From Exiguobacterium sibiricum 7-3 (GTDB lineage: Bacteria; Bacillota; Bacilli; Exiguobacteriales; Exiguobacteriaceae): 64,000 nt of DNA. The position numbers and the translations under genes are program-made. The notes below the pieces were generated by a model. That model worked only from the letters and a program-made list of their open reading frames with translations. It was not told the origin of the DNA and did not search any database. The stretch lies in assembly GCF_000620865.1 (NCBI RefSeq), contig NZ_KK211190.1, positions 2,646,914 to 2,710,913 on the forward strand. The letters run 5' to 3'. Below, piece after piece: positions 35,215-42,803 of the stretch. Positions within the stretch are counted from its first letter, which is position 1. Every line of letters begins with the position of its first letter.

Positions 35215-35574
35215 TTAACGCCAAGCGTTCATTCCGCCCGACACTTCTATAACCTGGGCATAACCCGCTTTTTTTAATTGTTTGACCGCCTGTTTACTGC
35301 GCATGCCGCTCTGACAGATCACGATGACTTCTTTGTCTTTCGGAATCTTGTCGAGTTGTGTCGGCAATACTTGAAGCGGAATGTTTTTAAAGCCTTTAAT
35401 GTGATTGTCTTTGAATTCGCCAGGTGTGCGGACGTCCAAATAAAATCGGTTGCGGTCACCTAACTTCTGTTTTAATTCGGAGGTCGACCATTTGTTGATA
35501 CCTTTAGTTGGTGCGAACATCCGATAAGCAAGAAACGCAACGATGATTAGAAATACGATAGTCAAGATATCCAC
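35215..35574 (-). CDS. Membrane-anchored rhodanese sulfurtransferase
   Basis: This 119-residue protein has one N-terminal membrane helix (residues ~3-18) and a rhodanese domain (~28-119) with Cys87 in VICQSGMRSKQA. The domain probably faces the cytoplasm or membrane surface; orientation is not certain. The start is GTG at 35574 after GGAGGG. It follows the DsrE gene by 21 bp. A membrane-tethered rhodanese beside cytosolic rhodanese, TusA and DsrE suggests a sulfur relay at the membrane. Confidence 0.88.
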   Translation of the reverse strand: MDILTIVFLIIVAFLAYRMFAPTKGINKWSTSELKQKLGDRNRFYLDVRTPGEFKDNHIKGFKNIPLQVLPTQLDKIPKDKEVIVICQSGMRSKQAVKQLKKAGYAQVIEVSGGMNAWR

Positions 35575-35595
35575 TTACATCATCCCTCCTCGAGA

Positions 35596-36075
35596 TTAGA
35601 TGAACAGATTGACGTTTCCGTCTTCCGCATCAGCAAGATATGCGGCGACGCCGGCATATTCAATTCCATCATGCAATTCTTCTTGTTTTAATCCGAGCAA
35701 GTCCATCGTCATCGTACACGCGACCAGTTTTACGTCTTGCTCTTTCGCCAGTTCAATTAGATCGGGAAGCGGCATTGCGTTATGTTTTTTCATGACGTTT
35801 TTGATCATCTTTTGACCGGCACCACCAAAGTTCATCTTCGAGAGTGGCATCTTGTCTGCTCCGCGCGGCATGAATTTCCCGAACATTTTTTCAAGTAACG
35901 TTTTATCCGGTTGAATCGGTTCATCCTTGCGCATCGCGTTTAATCCCCAGAACGTGTGGAAAATCGTGACTTCATGATCGTATGCCGCTGCACCGTTGGC
36001 AATGATATATGCTGCCATGACCTTATCGTAATCTCCACTGAACAATACAATCGTTGTTTTTTTAATCTCTGACAT
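35596..36075 (-). CDS. DsrE/DsrF-like protein (YrkE-like)
   Basis: This 159-residue protein is of the DsrE/DrsH-like family, with the N-terminal TTIVLFSGDYDKVMAAY and Cys120 in VACTMTMD. DsrE-type proteins accept persulfide sulfur at a cysteine and pass it to TusA in sulfur-oxidising relays. Cytoplasmic. AGTGGAGG precedes the ATG. A CstR-like operator (36099-36112) lies between it and cstR, so it may have its own regulated start. Confidence 0.88.
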   Translation of the reverse strand: MSEIKKTTIVLFSGDYDKVMAAYIIANGAAAYDHEVTIFHTFWGLNAMRKDEPIQPDKTLLEKMFGKFMPRGADKMPLSKMNFGGAGQKMIKNVMKKHNAMPLPDLIELAKEQDVKLVACTMTMDLLGLKQEELHDGIEYAGVAAYLADAEDGNVNLFI

Positions 36076-36098
36076 CTGAATAATTCCTCCACTTACTT

Positions 36099-36112
36099 TA
36101 CCCTAAGGGGTA
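36099..36112 (-). promoter_or_regulatory. CstR-type operator between the repressor and dsrE genes
   Basis: TACCC-TAAG-GGGTA is a perfect inverted repeat with 5-bp arms and a 4-bp centre. I did not find a convincing -35/-10 pair beside it. Confidence 0.65.
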
Positions 36113-36132
36113 TATTTTATTTTAAAAATTTT

Positions 36133-36396
36133 TTATCTGCTCTTCAATAACAGTTGAACGGCTTCTGCTACGGCTTGTTCATGATTGTCTGCCGTGTCAT
36201 CGTTCGTCACGCAGTCAATGAGGTTTTCACTCACGACCAGTCCAATGACACGATCAATCGCACTGCGTGTCGCACTCAGTTGAGTGACAACATCTTTGCA
36301 AGATGCTTCTTCTCTCATCATCCGGGTGATGGCGTGAAGTTGCCCTTCAATCCGGTTCATCCGGTGAATGATTTTATTTTCGTATGTTTTTTCCAT
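36133..36396 (-). CDS. CsoR-family persulfide sensor, CstR-like
   Basis: This 87-residue protein is a helical CsoR/RcnR/FrmR-family repressor with Cys33 (EEASCKDV) and Cys62 (LIDCVTND). In copper-sensing CsoR a histidine lies four residues before the second cysteine; here that position is Asn58. This and the sulfur gene cluster point to persulfide sensing by disulfide or trisulfide between the two cysteines, as in Staphylococcus CstR, rather than copper. AAAGGAGC precedes the ATG. It is the first gene of the sulfur operon; its promoter carries the operator at 36463-36478. Confidence 0.88.
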   Translation of the reverse strand: MEKTYENKIIHRMNRIEGQLHAITRMMREEASCKDVVTQLSATRSAIDRVIGLVVSENLIDCVTNDDTADNHEQAVAEAVQLLLKSR

Positions 36397-36456
36397 ATGA
36401 AGAACACGCTCCTTTTCTTCGTGTGACCTGTCTCATACCTAATGGCTACATTCCAT

Positions 36457-36485
36457 ACAATAATACCTATAGGGGTATAAGTCAA
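36457..36485 (-). promoter_or_regulatory. Sulfur operon promoter with CstR-type operator in the spacer
   Basis: TTGACT (36485-36480) and TATTGT (36462-36457) on the minus strand are 17 bp apart. ATACC-TATAGG-GGTAT (36463-36478) fills nearly all of the spacer, so a bound repressor would block RNA polymerase. The -35 contains the stop codon of the LysR gene upstream. Confidence 0.75.
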
Positions 36486-37345
36486 CGAGAAAGTTTTTCG
36501 TCTGATCCGGAATGTTCATTCATCCACTTTTGAGACAGACGGGTAGTCTCCCCTTTTAACGTAATGAATTGAAAGATCCGTTGATCAATTTGTGAATCAT
36601 CATGTGTCGTAAATCTTTCCGAATCGAGTAAGGTGCCCGCCAAACGTTCCGAGAGAATCGAAATTCCCGTCCCGTTCGTGATCAATTGTTTAATCAACCG
36701 ATTGGAATACACAGTAATGATTCGTTTTGGAACAATCTGTTGCGTGGCTAACCATGTTTCCAATGCGAACCGGGCGGCTGACCCTTCTTCCCGGTAAATC
36801 CAAGTCGCCTGTTCCAAAACAAGGCTTTCATGACCGATGATCCGTAATCGGTCGGTCGCAAAAGGACTCGCATCGATTTGCTGGGAATGATGCGGTCCTT
36901 CCACCATCCCTAGATCGATTTCGTAATGGAGTAATGCCTGCTCGACTTGTTCTTGATTCATCACCCGGGCATCAACTGACACGTCCGGATAAGCGACAAG
37001 AAAGTCGTGGATCATCTGTTCTAACATCGCTTCATAGATGGTATGCGTCGCGGCGATTCTTAACGTCCCTCGGGTGACTCCTTCTAAATCATCCATCTCT
37101 TGTTCCAACCGTACCGTCTGGTGCAGAATTTCTTTGGCATGGCGATACACAATCCGTCCGGCTTCTGAGATTTCAATCGTCTTGTTAAACGTATGCCGAT
37201 GAATCAGACTTTGCCCGAAATGTTCTTCGAGATGCTTTAAATGAAGACTGACCGTCGGTTGTGAAATATACAGCCGTTCAGCTGTTTTCGTAAAATGTTT
37301 TGTTTCGACTAACGTAACAAATGTCTTCAGTTCATTAAAATTCAT
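36482..37345 (-). CDS. LysR-family transcriptional regulator
   Basis: This 287-residue protein has an N-terminal winged HTH (residues ~2-60; NELKTFVTLVETKHFTKTAERLYISQPTVSLHLKHLEE) and a C-terminal inducer-binding domain. The gene is divergent from the TauE/SafE gene and upstream of the sulfur operon. LysR regulators often control the divergent gene, so control of the TauE/SafE exporter is inferred. Some members of this group respond to sulfur compounds. GAGGTGAGG precedes the ATG. Confidence 0.88.
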   Translation of the reverse strand: MNFNELKTFVTLVETKHFTKTAERLYISQPTVSLHLKHLEEHFGQSLIHRHTFNKTIEISEAGRIVYRHAKEILHQTVRLEQEMDDLEGVTRGTLRIAATHTIYEAMLEQMIHDFLVAYPDVSVDARVMNQEQVEQALLHYEIDLGMVEGPHHSQQIDASPFATDRLRIIGHESLVLEQATWIYREEGSAARFALETWLATQQIVPKRIITVYSNRLIKQLITNGTGISILSERLAGTLLDSERFTTHDDSQIDQRIFQFITLKGETTRLSQKWMNEHSGSDEKLSR

Positions 37346-37457
37346 TTCCTCACCTCATCTATTTTTCTGATCTTTAGTATCAGTATAATTCATTTTCCTG
37401 ATTAAGACTTTCCACGTAAAGTCATCTGTATCACTTCACAGAAAGAAGGAACACCCC

Positions 37458-38324
37458 TTGGAACTATTACTTTTTCTTTTACTCGGCGCCGCAATCGGCA
37501 TTCTTTCCGGCTTTTTCGGAATCGGTGGTGGCATCATTCTGACCCCTCTTTTATTGATCTTAGGGTACGCCCCGAGCACAGCGATTGTCTTAAGTTTACT
37601 GTTGACGCTTGGTTCGACGGTGACCGGCACTTTTGCCCACCTCCGCCAGAACAACTTTCATCTTCGGGATGCGGGTACTATTGGGCTGGCAGGGATCATC
37701 GGATCCGCTGCCGTTACGCCTGTCGTCTTTTGGATGGAACAACACAGCGGCGCAGACATCGTCATTTCCACTCTGTACATCGTCCTGTTGCTTCTGTTTG
37801 CGATTCAATTTTTAAAACCGACCAAAAAAATCATCCGGGAGACGCCTGTTCCGCACGCTTCGTTTTATAAATTGATCGCAATCGGCGGAGCCGCCGGAAT
37901 TCTGTCGTCCTTGATGGGCGTCAGTGGTGGCTTTTTACTCACCCCGCTTCTGATGGGATGGGTACGTTTCCCGCTCAAACAAGCCATCGGAACCAGTATC
38001 GCGGCAGCTACGTTAATTGTACTCGGTGGGATCACGAGTTATTTCATCTCAGGAACACAGGCTCCGCTCGGTTTAGGAGTTGTTTTAATTATTGGAGCAC
38101 TGATTGGCTCACCACTCGGCGCTTCCTTTCTCAACCTCTTCAGCACGCACTTTGTCAAAAAGAGTTTGGGCAGTTTTTATGCAGCTGTCGCAACGAGTGT
38201 TTTCTTGAAAACGACACACTATGAACAACTTTCTCTGCTCCTGCTCGCTTTGTTTACGACCGGATTGATTGGTCTGTTCTTTTATCAAAAAACGGTTCAA
38301 CGTCAAACAAAAGACTGCCCTTAA
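37458..38324 (+). CDS. TauE/SafE-family sulfite/anion exporter (YrkJ-like)
   Basis: This 288-residue membrane protein has eight or so TM helices in two related halves. Each half has a loop like IGGGIILTPLL and VSGGFLLTPLL, the signature of the TauE/SafE family. Relatives export sulfite, sulfoacetate or other organosulfur anions. The start is TTG at 37458 with GAAGGA about 8 bases before it. It is divergent from LysR, and its stop (38322-38324) overlaps the convergent BrkB stop in TTAA. It probably exports sulfite or thiosulfate produced by the operon. Confidence 0.9.
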   Translation: MELLLFLLLGAAIGILSGFFGIGGGIILTPLLLILGYAPSTAIVLSLLLTLGSTVTGTFAHLRQNNFHLRDAGTIGLAGIIGSAAVTPVVFWMEQHSGADIVISTLYIVLLLLFAIQFLKPTKKIIRETPVPHASFYKLIAIGGAAGILSSLMGVSGGFLLTPLLMGWVRFPLKQAIGTSIAAATLIVLGGITSYFISGTQAPLGLGVVLIIGALIGSPLGASFLNLFSTHFVKKSLGSFYAAVATSVFLKTTHYEQLSLLLLALFTTGLIGLFFYQKTVQRQTKDCP

Positions 38325-38347
38325 CGGACAGTCTCTTGTTTGATTTT
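38305..38347 (+). terminator. Terminator overlapping the convergent stop codons
   Basis: A 13-bp stem with one mismatch (38305-38317 with 38329-38341) spans the overlapping TTAA stops and is followed on the plus strand by GATTTTTTC. It lies partly in the 3' end of both genes. Confidence 0.75.
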
Positions 38348-39178
38348 TTCTGGTTTTAAAACTTTGGCTTCCTTCTTTTGACGCATCCGTTCAGCATTCA
38401 TCAAGCCACCAAGCATCAAGACGACCGACGAAAGATAAAACCAGGTCATCAAGACGATGATCCCGGCGAGTTGTCCGTAAAGACGGTCATAACTGCCGAA
38501 TTCTGCGTAGTAGGAGAAGAATTCCGATACAGCCTGCCAGGCAATCGTCGCAAATAAGGCACCCGGAAAGACTTGACGGACTGTCAGTCGCACGCTCGGC
38601 AGGACACGGTACAACAGGATAAAAAAGACCAACAGGAACAGTGAGCCAAGTCCCCAACGGAACAAGAACCAAATCCAGGAGTAGTTGGTGACGACATCAT
38701 TGACGAGTGCAAAGTGCGTAATAAAACGGCGTGTCAGCTTTTCTGCCACCGGGACGAGGAGTGACATCGGTAAGATGACCATCATTCCGACTGTAAAGCC
38801 AAAATCCTGTAATAAGCCTCTCCAAAATGGAACCTTCCGTGTTACTTCCAACGCATCATTCAACGAACGGACCAGTGATTGGACCGACATCGAAGCAAGC
38901 CAAAAAGCTGCCAGGAAACTGATCGAGGCGAGTTTTAATCCACCATCATCAAAGATTCCGACGACGTTCTTTCGAATCAGATCATACGTTTCGGCCGGAG
39001 CAAACGGACGAATCAAATCGAGTACGTCACCCGATGTAAACGGTAAAAAGGAGACTAATCCAACTACAAATAATAAAAATGGAAATAAGGACAACATCAG
39101 ATAATAGGCGAGTTGAGCCGATTTATCAAAAAAGGCTTCGCCGAAAAAACGGGCAAATACAGGTTTTAATAATGACAT
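38321..39178 (-). CDS. YihY/BrkB-family membrane protein
   Basis: This 285-residue protein has about six TM helices and the YihY/BrkB pattern: QLAYYLMLSLFPFLLFVVGLVSFLPF near the N-terminus, NDALEVTRKVPFWRG in the middle and GQLAGIIVLMTWFYLSSVVLMLGGLMNAE at the C-terminus. The family, once called RNase BN, has an unclear function and is thought to transport. AGTGAGGA precedes the ATG. It is convergent with the TauE/SafE gene. Confidence 0.88.
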   Translation of the reverse strand: MSLLKPVFARFFGEAFFDKSAQLAYYLMLSLFPFLLFVVGLVSFLPFTSGDVLDLIRPFAPAETYDLIRKNVVGIFDDGGLKLASISFLAAFWLASMSVQSLVRSLNDALEVTRKVPFWRGLLQDFGFTVGMMVILPMSLLVPVAEKLTRRFITHFALVNDVVTNYSWIWFLFRWGLGSLFLLVFFILLYRVLPSVRLTVRQVFPGALFATIAWQAVSEFFSYYAEFGSYDRLYGQLAGIIVLMTWFYLSSVVLMLGGLMNAERMRQKKEAKVLKPEKIKQETVR

Positions 39179-39363
39179 AACAATTTCCTCACTTTCAAAT
39201 AGTTCTTTCCTCTATCCCCCTTTTAGTACATTTTCTAAACTTTTAACGTCTTTTGAACTCATAAGTAAGCGTTTAACGATTATCGATTGGCAGAAAGCTG
39301 AAGCAGGCGGTACACTGAAACAAGAACAATCGTCGTGTTGGATAAAAGAAAGGATTCTATGCC

Positions 39364-40464
39364 GTGCCCACTTTACTTGCCGAAGCCGAACGCTTCTTAA
39401 CTGACTATATAGAACAATACCCGCAGGACAGTAATCGCCTGCATGAAGTCCGTGAAGAAGTTTCACGGACAGGGACATATGAACAAACGTCCCAAGAGTT
39501 AGCATACGGGGCAAAACTCGCCTGGCGTAACAGCAACCGCTGTATTGGCCGCCTCTTTTGGGATCAGCTACATGTCATCGACGCACGCGATGCTTTAACC
39601 ATCGAGACAATACGCGATGCTTTATTTGAGCATATCGAGTATGCGACGAATGATGGGCGTGTCCGTTCGACGATCACGATTTTTCACCCGGACCGTGTCC
39701 GCGTCTTGAATCATCAGTTGATTCGTTATGCCGGATATGAGACCGCGGAGGGCATCACCGGGGACCCGAACTCAATTATTTTCACTAAACAGTGCCAGTC
39801 ACTCGGCTGGTCTGGTCAAGGAACTGCATTCGATATCTTACCGTTGTTGATTGAACTCGACGGGCAGGTCAGCCTGCATCCGCTGCCGGACGAGCTGGTC
39901 CTCGAAGTAACAATCACCCATCCTGACTACGACTTATTCGGCGACCAAACCATCAAATGGTACGCCGTACCGATGATCTCTGATATGCGGCTCGAAATCG
40001 GCGGCATCTCCTATCCGTGTGCGCCGTTTAACGGCTGGTACATGGGAACGGAAATCGGCGCCCGTAATCTAGCGGATACCGATCGTTATGACCTCTTGCC
40101 CCTTGTTGCCAGACAACTCGGGCTCAATACGTCACGGGAACGTTCCTTATGGAAAGACCGTGCCCTCGTCGAGTTGAATCTGGCCGTTCTCGATTCGTTT
40201 GAACGGGCTGGAGTGACAATCGTCGATCACCATACGGCTGCCAAACAGTTTGCCCGATTCGAAAAAAATGAAGCCGCGTGTGAACGGGATGTCACCGGCG
40301 ACTGGTCCTGGCTTGTACCGCCGATGAGCGGTGCCGCGACGCACCTGTTCCATAAAGACTTTGATCCGACAATTAAACGGCCTAACTTCTTTCCCGGTAT
40401 TGCTCCGGCGGAAAAAACAACTGCCCCCACCGGTTGTCCGTTCCATCAGGAGGTCTCACGATGA
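39364..40464 (+). CDS. nos: Nitric oxide synthase oxygenase
   Basis: This 366-residue protein is a bacterial NOS, an oxygenase domain without a fused reductase. It makes NO and citrulline from arginine with heme and a pterin or folate cofactor and takes electrons from cellular flavodoxins. The heme thiolate Cys60 is in WRNSNRCIGRLFW, and Glu230 in NGWYMGTEIG is the arginine-binding glutamate. The length is typical. The start is GTG at 39364 with AAAGGA 9 bases upstream. It shares an ATGA overlap with the downstream Nudix gene. Bacterial NOS is known from Bacillales and a few others. Confidence 0.95.
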   Translation: MPTLLAEAERFLTDYIEQYPQDSNRLHEVREEVSRTGTYEQTSQELAYGAKLAWRNSNRCIGRLFWDQLHVIDARDALTIETIRDALFEHIEYATNDGRVRSTITIFHPDRVRVLNHQLIRYAGYETAEGITGDPNSIIFTKQCQSLGWSGQGTAFDILPLLIELDGQVSLHPLPDELVLEVTITHPDYDLFGDQTIKWYAVPMISDMRLEIGGISYPCAPFNGWYMGTEIGARNLADTDRYDLLPLVARQLGLNTSRERSLWKDRALVELNLAVLDSFERAGVTIVDHHTAAKQFARFEKNEAACERDVTGDWSWLVPPMSGAATHLFHKDFDPTIKRPNFFPGIAPAEKTTAPTGCPFHQEVSR

Positions 40465-40907
40465 ATTATGTCAAGACGCTGCGGGATCAAGTCGGACAAA
40501 CGCCGTTGATCTTGGTCGGTGCCGTCGTGCTTGTCATCAACAACGAGCACATCCTACTCGAACAACGGAATGAATCGCAGGCACGGTTCGGACTGCCCGG
40601 CGGATTAATGGAATGGGCCGAATCCACGGAAGAAACGGCCCGTCGTGAGCTCTTGGAAGAGACCGGTCTCGTCGCGGAACAGCTGACATTGCTTGGTGTT
40701 TATTCCGGAAAAAATTACGTCACGACGCTTGCAAACGGGGATGTCTTTCAAAGCGTAACCCTCGCTTACGTGACAACTGAAACGTCCGGTACGTTACGGA
40801 TCAGCGAGGAAAGTTTTGCGTTGACCTATTTCCCGCTAACGGAATTACCGGACAACATCGTCGGATCGCATCGTGTGATGATTGAAGACTATCTAAAACA
40901 AAGTTGA
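40461..40907 (+). CDS. Nudix hydrolase coupled to nos
   Basis: This 148-residue protein contains a complete Nudix box, GGLMEWAESTEETARRELLEETGL (residues ~50-73; G-x5-E-x7-R-E-U-x-E-E-x-G-U). The substrate is a nucleoside diphosphate linked to another group in this superfamily, but the specific one is not clear. The ATG overlaps the nos stop (ATGA) and is preceded by GGAGG inside nos, so the two are translated from one mRNA. Whether it acts on a NOS product or cofactor is not known. Confidence 0.9.
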   Translation: MNYVKTLRDQVGQTPLILVGAVVLVINNEHILLEQRNESQARFGLPGGLMEWAESTEETARRELLEETGLVAEQLTLLGVYSGKNYVTTLANGDVFQSVTLAYVTTETSGTLRISEESFALTYFPLTELPDNIVGSHRVMIEDYLKQS

Positions 40908-40933
40908 CCTACATCGCTATAAAATGAATGACC

Positions 40934-40972
40934 AAACGCCTTCTTCAGTAAACGAAAGAAAGGCGTTTTTGG
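40934..40972 (+). terminator. Terminator of the nos-Nudix operon
   Basis: A 9-bp stem (AAACGCCTT, 40934-40942, with AAGGCGTTT, 40960-40968) is followed by T's. Confidence 0.75.
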
Positions 40973-41048
40973 TTTTATTTTTCTTTTTAATTTCACGCCA
41001 CCTTAAAATGTTATAAAATGGAATTAAAAGAAGAATTGGAGATGTGTT

Positions 41049-41735
41049 ATGAAGAAAATAATTTTATTTGCTTGTTTGCTTTTATTAGTAAGTGTTAACC
41101 CTTTACATTCAGAAGCTGCATCTTACTCCAAAAAGATCAAACAGGATTTTACCATGTATGATAAATCTAAAAAGAAATACACCGTTTCTGTACGGTCGTC
41201 CAAAGCAACTTGTCATAAGGCGACTTCAAACGATATTTGGTGGATTAAAGGAAAAGATGAGTTATGTAGTGGAAAATTCGTACTCTATTTGAACGGAAAA
41301 TCTACCAACTATAAATACACGTATACAAAATCAAATCCTTACGTATTCAGTACAACAGATGCTAAAACAAGTGCTATTCTTAAAAACAAGACAGGTTACC
41401 CCGTCGTCTTTTCACTGACAAATAAAGAAACATACTCTTTCATTAATTTAAAAACATATACTATCTCGAACAAAAAATTAGTGAAACAAAGCAATACATT
41501 AATTTCATATGGAGTTAAACCCAAGATGAATGGTAACCTAGTACAAGTTCCTATTTATGATAATGGCGGTTATGGATTCGGATACGTATTCAACGATTTC
41601 ACAGTGAGTAATACAAAATGGATTGATGAACGCTCACATGATTATATCTCGCAAGACCCAAACAGTAAAAGATACAAAAATGGTATGAGTGAAATGAAAA
41701 AATACCAAAGTTCATTGAGTTATTTTGTAAAGTAA
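41049..41735 (+). CDS. Secreted AT-rich protein of unknown function, 228 aa
   Basis: This 228-residue protein has a signal peptide (MKKIILFACLLLLVSVNPLHS, cleavage around residue 24), followed by a Lys/Ser/Tyr-rich mature part with two cysteines (about residues 55 and 73) that could form a disulfide. No family was recognised. The coding sequence is clearly more AT-rich than its neighbours, suggesting recent acquisition. The predicted mature protein is very basic. GAATTGGAG lies before the ATG. It has an unlinked small gene directly downstream. Confidence 0.7.
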   Translation: MKKIILFACLLLLVSVNPLHSEAASYSKKIKQDFTMYDKSKKKYTVSVRSSKATCHKATSNDIWWIKGKDELCSGKFVLYLNGKSTNYKYTYTKSNPYVFSTTDAKTSAILKNKTGYPVVFSLTNKETYSFINLKTYTISNKKLVKQSNTLISYGVKPKMNGNLVQVPIYDNGGYGFGYVFNDFTVSNTKWIDERSHDYISQDPNSKRYKNGMSEMKKYQSSLSYFVK

Positions 41736-41764
41736 CCGCTTCGCAAAGAATTGAGGGTATTTTA

Positions 41765-41857
41765 ATGATGAACAAAATCATGCTAATCATGCTTGGTGGC
41801 ACCGGAATCCTGTTTGTGATTTTTGCCATTATCGTCATGATCAGTTTATGGACCTGA
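41765..41857 (+). CDS. Small membrane peptide, 30 aa
   Basis: This short reading frame encodes 30 residues, nearly all hydrophobic: MMNKIMLIMLGG... ending SLWT, one predicted membrane helix. GAGGG lies 7 bases before the first ATG; a second ATG follows at once. A strong hairpin begins at its stop codon. Function is unknown; the transcript appears to be a separate small unit or the end of the secreted protein's operon. Confidence 0.55.
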   Translation: MMNKIMLIMLGGTGILFVIFAIIVMISLWT

Positions 41858-41917
41858 AAAAAAGCCATGATGTGTGGCGTTCCCTCCGTGGGACTTCCAC
41901 ACATCATGGCTTTTTTG
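41857..41917. terminator. Long bidirectional terminator hairpin
   Basis: A stem of about 20 bp (41858-41877 with 41897-41916) has A/T runs at the ends and a 19-nt loop. It serves the small gene and the convergent acetyltransferase gene. Confidence 0.85.
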
Positions 41918-41919
41918 TA

Positions 41920-42699
41920 TCAGATGGTTTGACTCATGACGAATTGCTTCAATTCCCGTTGCTTCCAACCGGCTTGCCGTAAATCTTCCCACACTTGTTG
42001 ATTGGTCGACTGCAACTGATAACGGGTTCCCGTCAAACGGCGTGTCGCTTCTGTCGCGACCCGTGCCACGTCTTCCTCTTCCGTTACAATCGCAAAAATC
42101 GACTCATGGGCGGTCGCAATGAACGCCCCGTCAAGTTCATAATACTGTGCTTGCGCCTGCTTCATTACCGTCTGGTCTTGTTGCCAGATGTATTCCCCTT
42201 GCTGTATGTAGCGTCGCTCAAATGCAACAGCATCAATCTCGATAAGCGGCTCCGTCTGGTCGGGTTCTTCCCGAAGAAAATAGCCGAGTTCGTCGACTGT
42301 GCGGTAGCCGAATTTCTGGTAGAGCGAAATGGCCGGCTCATTTCCTTGAATGACTTCAAGCAGCAAACAATCGATCTTCAAAGACTTCGCATAACTGAGT
42401 TGCGCTTCGTATAATGCTTTTGCAATTCCAAGTCGACGGTACTGCGGATCGACCGCTAGTCCACCACAGCGCATGACTGATTCTTTTTTAATCTGCTTTA
42501 CGCCGTTCAGCCAAATCGCGACCGGCCGTTCCCCGTGATACGCGATGAATGAATGCTCCAGCTGATTCCCATCTCGTTTCAAAATCCGTTCTTCGAATAC
42601 TTCAAGCGAGAGGCCCAGCGGAATCATGTAATCGCTGAACCCTTTCTTCATGATTGAATATGCCGTCTCTGTATCAGGTGCCCGTTTAATATGGATCAT
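41920..42699 (-). CDS. GNAT-family N-acetyltransferase
   Basis: This 259-residue protein has a GNAT domain in residues ~1-150, with the acetyl-CoA-binding motif GGLAVDPQYRRLGIAKALYEAQLSYAKS (Q/R-x-x-G-x-A). The C-terminal ~100 residues form a second, less clear domain, perhaps a second GNAT-like half. The substrate is not readable. AAAGGGGC precedes the ATG. It is convergent with the small peptide gene and shares no operon with its neighbours. Confidence 0.88.
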   Translation of the reverse strand: MIHIKRAPDTETAYSIMKKGFSDYMIPLGLSLEVFEERILKRDGNQLEHSFIAYHGERPVAIWLNGVKQIKKESVMRCGGLAVDPQYRRLGIAKALYEAQLSYAKSLKIDCLLLEVIQGNEPAISLYQKFGYRTVDELGYFLREEPDQTEPLIEIDAVAFERRYIQQGEYIWQQDQTVMKQAQAQYYELDGAFIATAHESIFAIVTEEEDVARVATEATRRLTGTRYQLQSTNQQVWEDLRQAGWKQRELKQFVMSQTI

Positions 42700-42764
42700 C
42701 TCGGATCGCCCCTTTCCTTACAAACGTTCGCCTTTTCCAGTGTTCATTCCTGCCAGAAGTAAAC

Positions 42765-42796
42765 AAAAAAGCCATCCAGAAACGGTCCTGGATGGC
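42765..42796 (-). terminator. Terminator of the amino acid permease gene
   Basis: A 9-bp stem (GCCATCCAG at 42771-42779 with CTGGATGGC at 42788-42796) is followed on the minus strand by T's. Confidence 0.8.
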
Positions 42797-42803
42797 GTGA
42801 ATG

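Noticed and set aside
36133-36396. Annotation as a copper sensor CsoR.
   Set aside because: The copper-binding histidine position is Asn, and no copper export genes are near.
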